From the NCBI GenBank assembly GCA_043228905.1, contig JBHGNT010000006.1:18724001-18788000 (forward strand): 64,000 nt of DNA. The letters run 5' to 3'. This stretch comes from Azolla caroliniana. Its lineage: Eukaryota > Polypodiophyta. A program made the position numbers and the translations under genes. Below, in pieces: positions 33,108 to 43,581 of this stretch (its first letter is position 1; every line of letters starts with the position of its first letter). The notes under the pieces were generated by a model that was not told the DNA's origin, searched no databases, and saw only the letters and a program-made list of their open reading frames with translations.

Positions 33108-33126
33108 TGTAACCGGGCGTGCCAAA
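33108..33126 (-). other. Primer-binding site of gypsy A
   Basis: TTTGGCACGCCCGGTTACA (minus) separated from the LTR end by three bases. Eleven of its bases, TGGCACGCCCG, are the complement of the module tail at 19006-19016. It is the undecayed version of the G0 and G1 sites. Confidence 0.78.
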
Positions 33127-33129
33127 TTG

Positions 33130-33589
33130 TGTTACCCGTTCCTTTGGGTGAACACCTTCGATAGATCTGCGTCTATCGGTCTTCAAGGGCGTGGTACGTG
33201 AAGGCTCGTACAAAGGCTCTGAGAGAGATATAGGGCGCAGAGAGAAAACACTAGCGAGGTTTTCTGATAGGTGTGGCGGCGTGAAACTCCTAGATATAGA
33301 TCGAAACACAGACTCATGCAGCAAAATAGGCACAAATAAGATATATTACTATGGCAGGAAAGGATTACAGAACATGGCCTATGGCCGGTGACCTTACAAG
33401 TTTATCTAATTCGAATGACTAATCTAGTGCTTCCGCCTATAATTTTCTTCTCCCCCTCCCTTTCTGAGGTACTGTTCCTCGTTTAAATAACTTTTCCCCT
33501 TACACACAGCCGAGCCCTTGGTGGCCCGTGATACTCGGACTCAGCGTCTGCTAATTTCCTAATTTTACATTTCTGTCCTCTGGACAACA
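33130..33589 (-). repeat. 5' LTR of gypsy A
   Basis: 460 bp, TGTTGTCCAGAGG at 33589 to AACGGGTAACA at 33130, about 97% identical to the LTR at 18545 by eye. Confidence 0.92.
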
Positions 33590-34620
33590 TCAAGGGCCAA
33601 GGAGTTTGGGGTCCTCATGTCAAAAATGGACCACGGTAGCAGCTCTAGAGCAGAACCAGTTAATTTACAGAAGAAACCTCCGGGAACGGATGTAGAACCA
33701 ATGGTTAGAACAGCCACGGAAAAAGAAATGGAGGAATTAGCCATTCAAGAAGCATTAAGAGAGCGAGAGAGAGAACAGAGGAAGACAATTGAAGAAGAGA
33801 AACAGAGGACTGAGGAATTTCTCTTGAAGACTCAAGCGAATAACGACCGGCCGAAGGAGAAAAGAGAGAAGCTGCTACATGAAAAATACAGGCTCTAGAG
33901 GATGGCAGAAACAGAGATATAGAGGCTGAAAGAAGAAATTTGGCAGCAGAAGGACCGAGAAGATAGGGCGCTCTCTCAAATAAACTGACATTTGAAGCAG
34001 AAAACGAAGGATTTTGAAAAATTGCACCAGGACCATAATCAACTCAAATCGGACCATAAGAAGCTAGGGTCAGATTATGACCGGCAACAAGAAAAGCTTA
34101 AGGAGGTCCAGGCAGAGTTGAAGGAGAAAACGGAGCTGCTGATGGATCAAGGAAAAATGATGGCGGAGATGACGACAAAGGTGATGGAGGAAGCGGCGAA
34201 AGAAGGAGCAAAACTCCAATCGAAGCACTACGAGGAAGTGTAACAGGCAAAGACGGGCAATTGCAGTTTGAGCGATATGAGCGGGAGCGCTGGAGGAAAG
34301 AAGCTACCAAGCTAGCAGAGGCCATAAATATTAGCGATGAGGAACAACCCGTGGAGCCACAGCTGGATGAAGTCGACGCGGAGCAATCGGTGAGAGACAG
34401 TACGAAACAAACAAAGGGAGCTGGTACGGATCAGCCGGAAGTAGTCGGGACAGAGTAGGTAGAGGGAGCCGAAAATGTAAAGGAAGCCAGAACGGATCAA
34501 CCGGAGGGAGCCGGAGCAAGGCAACAACAACAGTTAGAGGAGCGACAACAGCAACAACAGATCGAAGAACCACTCAAACCCTTGGATCAAAGTATTTTGG
34601 ACATACTCGACGAAAAGTGA
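33590..34620 (+). pseudogene. Gypsy B ORF3, C-terminal part
   Basis: Continuation of the 17809-18544 fragment. Highly charged coiled coil (REREREQRKTIEEEKQRTEE, LKQKTKDFEKLHQDHNQLKS) closely matching element C (LKQKIDDFEHLHRDYKRLET), with stops near 33896, 33917 and 33986. The frame ends DQSILDILDEK, TGA at 34618-34620, the same C-terminus as A and C. Confidence 0.8.
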
Positions 34621-34632
34621 AAGAGCTAACCC

Positions 34633-34672
34633 ATGGGTTCGACGTGCAATGCACTGTCCCATGGGTGTGCTA
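34633..34672 (+). other. 40-nt structured module upstream of gypsy B 3' LTR
   Basis: Outer stem ATGG/CCAT, spacer GTTC, inner stem GAC-GTGC / GCAC-(T)-GTC with loop AAT, tail GGGTGTGCTA, then TG and the LTR. Both stems pair fully although four stem positions differ from A or C. Confidence 0.75.
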
Positions 34673-34674
34673 TG

Positions 34675-36015
34675 TGTTGGCTGCAGTATGATCCGGAGGA
34701 ATATATGTGAAAAGGGACGAGTCGGATATGATAATTTATTAATTAGTAACTAGGAATATTATAGGAACGGATAGATCCGGAATAGTTGTACGGGTCCAGA
34801 TCTAGACTGATTTATAGCTGGTAGTTGGTAAGGCATCGTTCTATATTTCGAACCGGATGCCTATAAAAGGATCCGAGAATCAATGTAATGAAGAGCGAAA
34901 GTAATAGAAGTTCGAGTTTTGATTTAAGATTATTGTGTCCCTTGTCTACTTGTCGTGTTGTGCTTTCATTCTCTATCTTACGTGTGTTTTAATTAAACGG
35001 TTGCTTATTACGAATCCGGAACGTATCCGGAATCAGCTGGATTAGAATCAGATCTATGCCGAAGAACATCATTCCCTTGACCACCCTTTGGTGAAGTGTT
35101 CTATAGAGATTTTGCTTAGACAAAAATTACGAAATAAACATAGATACAAACAGAAATAAAGAGTAGCACCCGATTTACGTGAAAAACCCTGATTTCAGGG
35201 AAAAACCACGTAACAGAAATTTCCACTATAATAAAAGACAGAATACAACCACGGAATGAAAGAACCTGATCTGGTCTAAATGTTCTCTGAAATCCTAACA
35301 CGTAGGTGTCTATCCCATTCGAAACTTCCTTTGCTTCTCGATTTTGTCTTTCTTCTTTTCTGTTTTTCTTCCTTTCTTCCTCACACACACTCAACTTCCC
35401 CTTTGTTACACTCTCACAACCACTACTATGTATTCTCTCTCAGTCGTTCTTTGTGTTACACCCCTCTTGCAACACGTTCTCATATATCTATATTACCTTA
35501 GGCGCTCCCCCTTTTTACTTAAGTTCACTTTCACGTATTTTCTCACTGTTTTTACTCCCAGTGAGTTATCCAACATACAAACGCACTACTACACTTGTCA
35601 ATATATATATATATATTAACTCATTTCATACACATATATGTATATGTGTGTATGAACTTCTATTTGACTGAGTTCGAATTCAGCTTTCTACCCGAATTCG
35701 GTCAACTGACTCTCAATTCGGTTCTTCGGCCAATCGACTATCCTTTTGGCTCTCCGACCGATTCCGGCTAGCTGACTCTCGTTTCGGCTTTCCCAACCGA
35801 ATCCGGTCAGCCGGCTCTTTTCGACTGATTTCATTCAGCCAACTCATTTTGGTTGATTTCGGTCAGCCGACTCATTTCGGCTTCTCAGCGGATTTTGACC
35901 AACCGACTCTCGAGTCGACTTCTCGGCCAACTCCCCCGAAAAGGAGGGGTTGTCTACATAACAATGTTCTAGAAGGACACCATGTGTTTGTGACTAGTCC
36001 AGCCCAGGATAAACA
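34675..36015 (+). repeat. 3' LTR of gypsy B, interrupted
   Basis: Starts TGTTGGCTGCAG at 34675; contains CCTATAAAAGGATCC near 34861 (promoter-like) and CCCTTTGGTGAAGTGTT near 35085, like the C and D LTRs. An insertion separates the last 49 bp, which end GGATAAACA at 36015. Without it the LTR is about 478 bp. Confidence 0.75.
35104..35966 (-). mobile_element. Probable solo copia LTR inside the B LTR
   Basis: An insertion of about 860 bp, read on the minus strand as TGTTATGTAGACAACC ... CAAAATCTCTATA. GAACA(C/T) is found at both junctions, consistent with a target duplication, and the terminal CA may have become TA. Internal features resemble copia LTRs (GTTTTTCACGTAAATCGGG). It contains a TA-rich run at 35603-35617 and many CCGACT/GGTC motifs. 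Confidence 0.6.
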
Positions 36016-36019
36016 AACT

Positions 36020-36379
36020 ATTCTGTTCTACACCATTGATCCACACATATAATATGTTTGCCCTTATACACTGTGTGGGCTATTTACAAATGTAGCCACT
36101 GCTACCATCACCCCTATTATTATACTAAATAACAATAATAGCTAATCTGACGACTAATCGACTAGTCGATTTGACTAGCCGACTCCAGTGTCAACTATCC
36201 AGTCGGCCTTGTCGTCAACCCTCCGGTCGGTTTGACTAGTCGGTCTTGTCTTCGACTTGGATCATCTCCTATGTCGACTCTCTCTTACTCGGCTCACCGA
36301 ATTGACTCTCCATGACTTCAATCGTCGGCTCTCGGCCCGACCAGTCGGCTCCTCCCATAGGAGGGACATTTTCCTAACA
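36020..36379 (-). repeat. Copia LTR in reverse orientation, copy 2
   Basis: Second copy of the 15620-15976 element, beginning TGTTAGGAAAATGTCCC at 36379 on the minus strand. Same position relative to the pol tail. Confidence 0.5.
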
Positions 36380-36478
36380 AATAATGGATCAGATATGCTG
36401 ACGAAAGTTTTATCTATGGACAAACTAAAAGCTTCCCGGTTAAAGGTAGACATGGTCAACTCTCCCATACAAGAGTGA
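36380..36478 (+). pseudogene. Copia RNase H tail, copy 2
   Basis: NGSDMLTKVLSMDKLKASRL then VDMVNSPIQE and a stop at 36476-36478; slightly better preserved than copy 1. A GAAGAGGGAGTTTG purine tract follows. Confidence 0.75.
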
Positions 36479-36488
36479 AGAGGGAGTT

Positions 36489-38229
36489 TGTTATGAAATG
36501 ATGTCCCTCCTTATGGGAGAAGAACCGATTCGGTTAAGAGCTAGTGGAGTATATGGCTAGTTGAGAGCTGGCTGAAAAGTAAAGGTTTGAGAGCTAAAGG
36601 TCTGAGAGCCGGCTATCCGGATGAGGGCCGAATGCCAACTGGGAGCTGGCTAAGGCTAAGGCTAAGTGTCGAATCGGCTTGAAGTACCCATTTGGTTAAG
36701 TGTGTGCCCACTTAAAGTGTGTCATTCCACCAAGTGCACATTTTATAGAGATCAGAATCCAGATAAAAATTTTACATCGTTTCACGATAAAATTACATCA
36801 AACCAAATTGAAACTATGTTCCAAACATTCAAAAACAACAAAATTATCAATAAAAAATAGATGTGTAAGCCTTTCTCTATTTCATACCAAAATCATGTAA
36901 GGCCATTTTCTTACTTCTAGCTAAATAGGTCGAGCAAGATATGATGAATATATAATCTTGAACTAATTTCGTGGAAACTTTGGTTTGGAACAAGATATGT
37001 ATTCAATAAAACTAAGTAGGTTGAGTGTGGGTCTATGAAGGGAAAACTATTAATCGATTAACCAATTAATAATTATAATAAGCTATTAATCGATTAATGG
37101 CTTATTATGTGGACTTACAGGAAGGGAAAGCTATTAATTGATTAATGGCTTCTTATGTGGAATTACACGAAGGGAAAGCTATTAATCGATTAATGGCTTC
37201 TTATGTGGAGTTACAAGAAAGGAAAGCTATGAATCGATTAATGACTTATTATGTGGACTTACATGAAGGGAAATCTATTAATCGATTAATCGATTATTGG
37301 CATATTATGTGAAGTTACATGAAAAGAAAGCTATTAATCGATTAGTTGATTAATGGCTTATTATGTGGACTTACATGAAGGGAAAAATATTAATCGATTA
37401 ATCGATTAACGGCTTATTACGTGGACTTACATGAAGGAAGGAAAAGCTATTAAGCGATTAATAGCTATTGATACACTCTTTAATGGGCTTCCACATTGTA
37501 TATCCCAATATAACTAAGTGTTTACGTACTAAAATCTTAACGAAGCACAAAGATAATTATTATAGTGTTCCACGCAACGTGTTTGTAGTACTCTGTGGGA
37601 CCCAATATTTGTATCTACTATCAACATTATCTTTTGACGAGTACAAAGTAAAACCGTTTGATATGTATATTTGTATTTCTCTTCGGCCTCAATTGTGATT
37701 GTTTATACACAAGGGGGATGATATCATTTATATATAACTCTTGTATAACTTCTTCATCCACATGTTCTTAGTGATGCCCTGTGGCAGTGCATCTTACTAC
37801 GCTAATCCTCCTGAAAACTCCTATACCCATGGATTAGACATTGACTACAAACTATAACTCTTATAAATTCTTGAACCAAATTGCCTCTAAGGTTAAAAAT
37901 GATCTGGTTGTTGGTAACATAACATTGCCATGATAGGATTGTCTTATGTTATTAACACAAAGCAATGGACTTTGGTAACATGCACAATTCATAACTTGAT
38001 TTGAAAAGAGCTTCAAGCTTCTAAATGCATGTGTATATGTGTGTGTGGAGCTTGGGAGTCTTACAAGCCAAAAATGATTGCTTCACACACGTATGGATTG
38101 ATATGCTTGGTCAATGTGACAACTTGACATTTGCATGAAATGTTTGATGATTAAAATGTGTTCAAGAACTATATGTTAAATAAGGAAAACTCTAAAAACA
38201 ACTTTGCTAAATATGCCTTATTCCCTATA
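36489..38229 (+). repeat. Long copia 3' LTR (K4), copy 2
   Basis: Starts TGTTATGAAATG; similarity to copy 1 ends at 38227 (TTCCCTA), giving about 1.74 kb. It contains the minisatellite and a TATATATAAC-type AT-rich segment. Low-copy DNA follows on the right. Confidence 0.65.
37030..37470 (+). repeat. Minisatellite with ATTAATCGATTAAT core, copy 2
   Basis: Same array as at 16640-17060, about eight units. Unit spacing and order are conserved with scattered substitutions, so the array was duplicated as a block. Confidence 0.88.
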
Positions 38230-38492
38230 CAATATTGTTTTTAAATTTCCTTAATTGTATGTTTAACTCTGATTTGGAGCCTCAACTTTGACCATATTTA
38301 TCTCCACAATAATCTTTGAAGTTGTCCTACATTTAAGCAACTTATGGAAGCATATTTAGGAATTAGGTCTGTTACCTATTGAAAGCCTTAAAACTAGGGC
38401 TATTTCTAGGGGCAATCTTTCACTCTACCAAATAGTGATCGCACTTCTTATTTTCTAACTTCTTGCCAAATACTCTCTCTCTCTCTCTCCCT

Positions 38493-38536
<44 letters not shown>

Positions 38537-39328
38537 TGGTATCTAAAGGTTCTTCGTCATCATATTACCAAATATAAGAGGGATTGCATATTAGTAAAAT
38601 AATCTATGGATCACAATCACAATACATACTTGATGGATGCTTGCTATTGGGCTAACTATACTTTGCTTTATTTTCAAGAGAGCTTAGATCTAATGGGGCT
38701 AGTCCACCCTTGGAGAGCTTTGATGTAGACATATAAATGCAATATATCAATCATTCACACGTAACATTTACTTCCCCATCAACTCACAACAAGAAGACTT
38801 GATGATTTATTTATGTACGAGAGAGGCTATTCGCTTATGTTGCTAGAGAGACCAAACAAGTAATCAACAAATGTTTAAGGAAATGAACTTGAACAAAACA
38901 ATCACATTAACAAGCCCAAAAGATGATCGATCGCTTAATCCAAAATTTTCCTTTGTGAAGAAATCATTGGTTTACAATGATAAATATCACAATATGTTAT
39001 ATACTAAGTGAAGCATGTGAGAAGATTTTAGTCCAATTAACATGTCCAGAGATGAGCATGTATGTGCATCGCATCATCATGCACACCAGGGAACTAGCTC
39101 TTGCAGACATATATAGCAAGGAAAAACATATACACATATATGCATACAAACCAAGGAAAATAATCCCAAGGAACCCTATTATCTCACTCATGAATTCAAG
39201 GGTAAGACCTTTTTTCATCTCTAAGGAGTGAAGCATCATGGGCAAAATGATGCACCAAGTTCAGATTAAAAAAAAGACAATTCAAATCAAGATGATAAAT
39301 GTCATGGTCTGCATTAACATAACAATCT
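38230..39328. other. Intergenic DNA with CT/AC microsatellite
   Basis: No gene or transposon recognised. A (CT)n-(AC)n microsatellite lies at 38472-38535. Minus-strand AATAAA near 38803-38808 could serve as the polyadenylation signal of the TPR gene about 520 bp away. Confidence 0.6.
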
Positions 39329-40842
39329 TTACGCTCGCCCGAGAATTGCTGAGTTTAGCGCGGAACCTCCATCATCATGCAATGACATGGGAGCTGAGGA
39401 AGGAGAAGGATTGATCTCTCCATGCTCTTCCTCCACATCCCATAGGAAGGAAGCATAGGAAGCCATGACATAGCTGTGCACATATAAAGCAAGAAACCAT
39501 GGATTGGTAAGACCATAGAAAACCTAATATCCATGGAGCACGCATGGCACATTATGATCTAATCAAGCATACATGGTAGGTACATTATGATATCTGAATA
39601 TGAGACAAATCAAGCATTATGGCAAAGCATCATGACATATCATGATCTGACAAAGCAAAGCATGCAATCATATCGTGATCTATAATCAAGCATACAATAT
39701 AGCATGATGCACCATATTATCTATCATCATCAGATCAAGCATACATGGCACCATATGATCACGATCATCATCAGATCAAGCATACAGAGCGTTATTACAT
39801 CATTATCATCATGATTCAGTCAACAATCCATGCATGCATCGCATCATGATCTAAACAACCATGCATGGCATCATCTAAGCAAACCATGCATGGCATCAAC
39901 GTCAAGATATAAATCAAGCATATAATCATTTTTGTAATTGTAAGGCCAACTAACCAGTCATTAGGAGCAGCCTGAATTGCCTGATCATAGTACATTTCTG
40001 CCCTACGTTCATCCTTATGGGCAGCCCATTGCAACTTTGCATACTGAGAGAGAACTTCACCATCATAAGGGTCAGCCAAGATAGCCCTTTCATAACATTC
40101 TTCCGATTTCCTCACATCTCCTCTCTGCAGAACAAGGCCAAGCGTGAGAAGAATATTAGCCGTGGAAAACACAATTAGGGATCTGAAGAATGGTTTCACG
40201 AGAAGAAATATGTGCAGCGTGACAACAATTAGAACAGATCCAAGAAATGTTGTTTGAGAAGGAACAGACATTGTGAACACAGTTAGAACACATCAAGAAA
40301 TGATTTAAGGAAGCACTGACAATGTAATGTAACCACAACTGGAACAGACCAAGAAAATAATTACGGAAGGATGGACGACAATTTTCCCAGTTAGAACTTG
40401 ATCAGGGAAATGGTTTCTAGAATCTTTGCGCCTACCTCTGCTAAAAACTGTGCATAATTGCTGAGGAAGAGCGGATTGTTCGGGTTTTTCTGCAACATGC
40501 TCTGGTAATAAGCATCTATTTGATCGTCAGAGGATCCATGGCTGCCTTCCTCTGCAGTTGAGCGTGAATAGAACCCAATACCTCCATTACCAGATCCTGA
40601 AAACCCACTTCCCAAGCTCAGGAAGCCTAATTTAGACCCGTCTTGAGAGGAAAGCGCGGGTCTTCCAGGCTCGTTGAATTCTTCTGGCGCTGCAGTTATG
40701 GAGACGGAGAAGGTAGAGAGCAGATCTCCTTCAGATTGAGCTCGATGGAGGGCCGGAGGTCGGGATACGAAGGGGCGATCTGAGGAAGAGGAAGAGGAGT
40801 TTACGTGACATTCTGCAGAAGGTCGACGATGGTGTAAAGCAC

Positions 40843-40875
<33 letters not shown>

Positions 40876-41008
40876 TGGTAGATTGTGGGTGAAATTCTGG
40901 TGCAGAAGAGGAGGCGGGTAAAGAAGGAGAGGAGGGTTGGATGAGGTGATCGGAGAAGAGAGAAGTTACAGTTATTAGTGAAGGAGCAGAAGAGGTGCGA
41001 AGAAGCAT
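39329..41008 (-). CDS. TPR-like protein, three exons (host gene)
   Basis: The only intact host gene seen. Exon 1 41008-40436 (ATG to GAG|GTAGGC), exon 2 40124-39955 (TGCAG|AGAGGA to ACTG|GTTAGT), exon 3 39473-39329 (CACAG|C to TAA); introns of 311 and 481 bp follow GT-AG. The joined frame is 295 codons plus stop. MLLRTSSAPSL starts a Ser-rich N-terminal half with a run of nine Ser. TPR-like helices follow: DAYYQSMLQKNPNNPLFLSN, then CYERAILADPYDGEVLSQYA, YYDQAIQAAPNDC across the last junction, and YVMASYASFLWDVEEE. This matches the plant TPR family annotated as tetratricopeptide-like superfamily proteins. Molecular role unknown. Splice sites are inferred, supported by frame and family continuity. 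Confidence 0.88.
39474..39954 (-). repeat. Degenerate repeats in TPR gene intron 2
   Basis: The intron holds at least six copies of (A/G)ATCAAGCATA (plus strand, 39561-39920) interspersed with CATGATC-type and GCATGGCA-type words, an irregular tandem array rather than a transposon. Confidence 0.65.
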
Positions 41009-41250
41009 GGCGATGGATGGTGATGGTGATGGTGATGGTGATGGTGATGGTGATGGTGATGGTGATGGTGATGGTGATGGTGATGGTGGGCAAAGCTTCG
41101 AGGGGGATCAGAAATGTAGGCCACAGACGAGACAGAGACAGAGACAGAGACAGAGACAGAGACACAGAGAGAGAGAGAGGTTATGGCTATGGCGAGAGGT
41201 TATGGCTTCTTCTTCTTCTTCTTTCGAATGAATGTAATAATATAAATATG
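41009..41250 (-). repeat. Microsatellites in the TPR gene 5' leader
   Basis: Just upstream of the TPR start codon: about 12 copies of plus-strand GGTGAT (41015-41092), then about six GACAGA units and a GA run (41127-41180), and a TTC run near 41208. They likely lie in the 5' UTR or proximal promoter; no TATA box was identified with confidence. Confidence 0.75.
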
Positions 41251-41282
41251 TATGTATATATTTGCTCATTCTGTGGGCAGAA

Positions 41283-41352
41283 AAACGCAGGTGGGGGAGG
41301 ATCGGACGGAGAAACGCAGGTGGGGGAGGATCGGACGGAGAAACGCAGGTGG
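41283..41352 (+). repeat. 29-bp tandem repeat
   Basis: Copies start at 41283, 41312 and 41341 (AAACGCAGGTGGGGGAGGAT...), the third incomplete. No coding role seen. Confidence 0.88.
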
Positions 41353-41413
41353 CTGTTTTCTTTATGAATATGTATGTATACATACATATATGTATGTACA
41401 TACTGTGGTGGAG

Positions 41414-41467
41414 ATGGACGGATGTGATGGGATGGGTGTCCATCCCATCCCATCCCATCCCGTCCAT
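41414..41467. repeat. Imperfect inverted repeat
   Basis: A GGATGGG/CCCATCC-rich hairpin: left arm ATGGACGGATGTGATGGG, right arm CCCATCCCATCCCGTCCAT with a short loop. An ACAT microsatellite follows. Confidence 0.7.
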
Positions 41468-41489
41468 ACACATACATACATACATACAT

Positions 41490-42518
41490 ACATTATTACA
41501 TACATACATTATTACATTATTACATATGCATACATATGTTGTACTTACACTTCCATCTTCCCCTCCCAAGCTTTTAAAATGGAACAAACTAAACACATCT
41601 CTACATATTCCAGAGGAGCGAGAGATGTGAGTTTATATGGAACCCTTCTTCTTCCATCTCAAGGGTTTGCCGGTTTTCTTGAGGTACATTCTACCCCCCC
41701 CCCCCCCTTCCCTGTACATGCATTATGGACATCGCCCCATGCCCATACACGCATGATGGAAGACATACAGTATGTATGTATTCCCAACCGACCGCACATT
41801 TTGTGTCTCTTGACCTTCATCATCTCAGCCTCCTACTTTGCTCTTTATGGGAGCCCCCATCATACCTCGAAATGTCAAATTAATATACCCTCATGAATGC
41901 GTCTTGTTTATCTTTATATTATTAGTCCTTGTTTCTAGTGAATCCACCTTTGTCTTGTCTCCATTTTTGGCCTTGTACCAAATTAGCCTCTTCATCATTT
42001 CAGCACCCTCCTTGTTTTTAGTAAATAACCTTTTTATTTTGACCCTAGACTCTTTAATATTTCATGTCCCTTCTAAGTGTTGGACATCTCACCTTCCATG
42101 TTGTGGTACGGAAATCCTAATAAGAGTCTTTGTAGAGAGAGGTTTTATTCACATTTTCAGAGGTCAAATATGGCCAATGAAACCAAAAACATAACATGTG
42201 AAAGTGAGTAGTGGTTCTCAATTATCAAGAACTTTTCGGATGAATGTGGAATGAAGAGTGCTACTATGACTATGAGATAAATTCGTGCAAGGATTGGGTT
42301 TGTTCAAAGACATGGGAAAGCATAGTCAAATGTGATCAAAGGTAGAGCATTATATCAAAGTATGATACTCAAACACCCGAACTTGTTTGGGGCAAAGTGT
42401 GCATAATTGACAACTCTCATCATTTGTGCTCCCACACTCTGTCTCATATTGCAATGTGTGCCAGCTAGCTTGTCGCATAGAAGCGATGGTTCGGATGGCA
42501 AACAACAGGATGTGCTCT
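41490..42518. other. Unassigned DNA upstream of copia K3
   Basis: No gene recognised. Contains a run of about 12 C at 41696-41707 and ordinary AT-rich DNA. The longest open frames have no similarity I can recognise. Confidence 0.5.
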
Positions 42519-42906
42519 TGTTGAGCGGAGAAGCTCGACTGGATCCGGATCGGAGAACCGTATGGGTATCCGGAACCAAGCGCCGGATCGGAGAGTCGGA
42601 TTGGATTGTAACCTGTAGGCCGTTAGAGGCCTATGGTCTTAGCCTAGTACATAGGCATATTTCTTGGAGTTAGTGTTAGTCACTCATATGACCATTCAAG
42701 TACTTGTTAATACTTATGTCGGTCCTTTTATGGACTTGTATAAAAGTGCTCACTGAGCACATTGTATGTACGGAGAATTGTTTTTGAAATTGAGTTTATG
42801 TTGTACTGCTCTCTCCTGTCTCTCATGTGTACGTTGTATGTCCCAAACTCGCCATTAAACCTGTGTTTGTTTGTTGTTGTTATATGGTGAAGCCAACTCT
42901 GTTTAC
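42519..42906 (+). repeat. 5' LTR of copia K3
   Basis: TGTTGAGCGGAGAAGCTC start, GGCCGTTAGAGGCCTATGG and a TATA box (TTGTATAAAAGTG) near 42740; same family as the K2 LTR. The primer site expected near 42907 is degraded (AAGGTTCTGC), so the right limit is approximate. Confidence 0.75.
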
Positions 42907-43138
42907 AAGGTTCTGCAAGGGTTGAAATCCTCCATTGCCGACAGAAAGCATTAGATAGACGAAAACCTAACTTCCGGTAGAAGAAATAGACATAAGAAGG
43001 AAATTGACAGAGGAATGGCAAGCTCGCTTCCGATAGAGAAGCTCAACAGGAACAACTACGCGTCTTGGTCGTATAAGATGCACCAGTACCTGTTTGGACA
43101 AGGGTACTGGAGTTATGTCGAGGGAGCAAACGAGGTAG

Positions 43139-43574
43139 TGTTACCGGCCGGCAAAGGAGTCCAGAGTGGGAAACGGAGAGTTAATTGAGTAGTAGGAATA
43201 TGGTTGTAAGTAAGCTATGAGTGTGGATGGACGGACCAGAATCGATATGCCGTTCCGGATCCGGACCGATCCCGAACAGGTGCGGATGGCACCGTTTTGT
43301 AATACAGACTGGAAACCTATTTAAAGGCCCGGATACAATGTAATAGTTAGCGGTGAATTAATAAAAGCTGAGCGTTATTATCTATCTATGTTAATTGCCG
43401 TTCTGTCTTAATTGTTATAGCTTACGCGTGTGTTTATGAAAGACGATCATAATAAGTAACTTAATTAAGTCGGATTAAGCGTTGAAGTCTAATCCGGTTG
43501 CCGTAACACCCTTTGGTGAAGTGTCTCCCGTAGACACCCTGTGTTAGGCCATTGTCCGGCCCGAAGAGTTAACA
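43139..43574 (+). repeat. 5' LTR of gypsy C
   Basis: TGTTACCGGCCGG to GAGTTAACA. TATA-like CCTATTTAAAGGCCC near 43317, presumably the promoter. Near the 3' end CCCTTTGGTGAAGTGTCT and a GTGTCT/AGACAC stem, shared in form with the B and D LTRs. Confidence 0.95.
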
Positions 43575-43581
43575 TAGTTTT

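Larger units (their letters stand above)
18545..33589 (-). mobile_element. Gypsy A, full-length, minus strand
   Basis: A complete LTR element once the copia inside it is removed (about 9.6 kb). LTRs of 459 and 460 bp bound it; flanks GCAAG (18540-18544) and TCAAG (33590-33594) look like a 5-bp target duplication with one change. Order on the minus strand: 5' LTR, PBS, gag (internally deleted), protease, RT, RNase H, integrase, spacer, ORF3, 40-nt module, 3' LTR. It interrupts ORF3 of gypsy B. The two LTRs differ at roughly 15 positions by eye. Confidence 0.92.

Noticed and set aside
35104-35966. DNA transposon inside the B LTR
   Set aside because: No terminal inverted repeats beyond the short TGTT/AACA ends typical of LTRs; internal sequence looks like a copia LTR.
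39816-40280. Single-exon 154-residue protein in the TPR gene region
   Set aside because: It reads through both introns around true exon 2; splice signals and family continuity support the three-exon model instead.
40978-41367. Open frame encoding repeated Met-Val or Gly-Asp residues upstream of the TPR gene
   Set aside because: It comes from the GGTGAT microsatellite and runs opposite to the TPR gene; no evidence of a protein.
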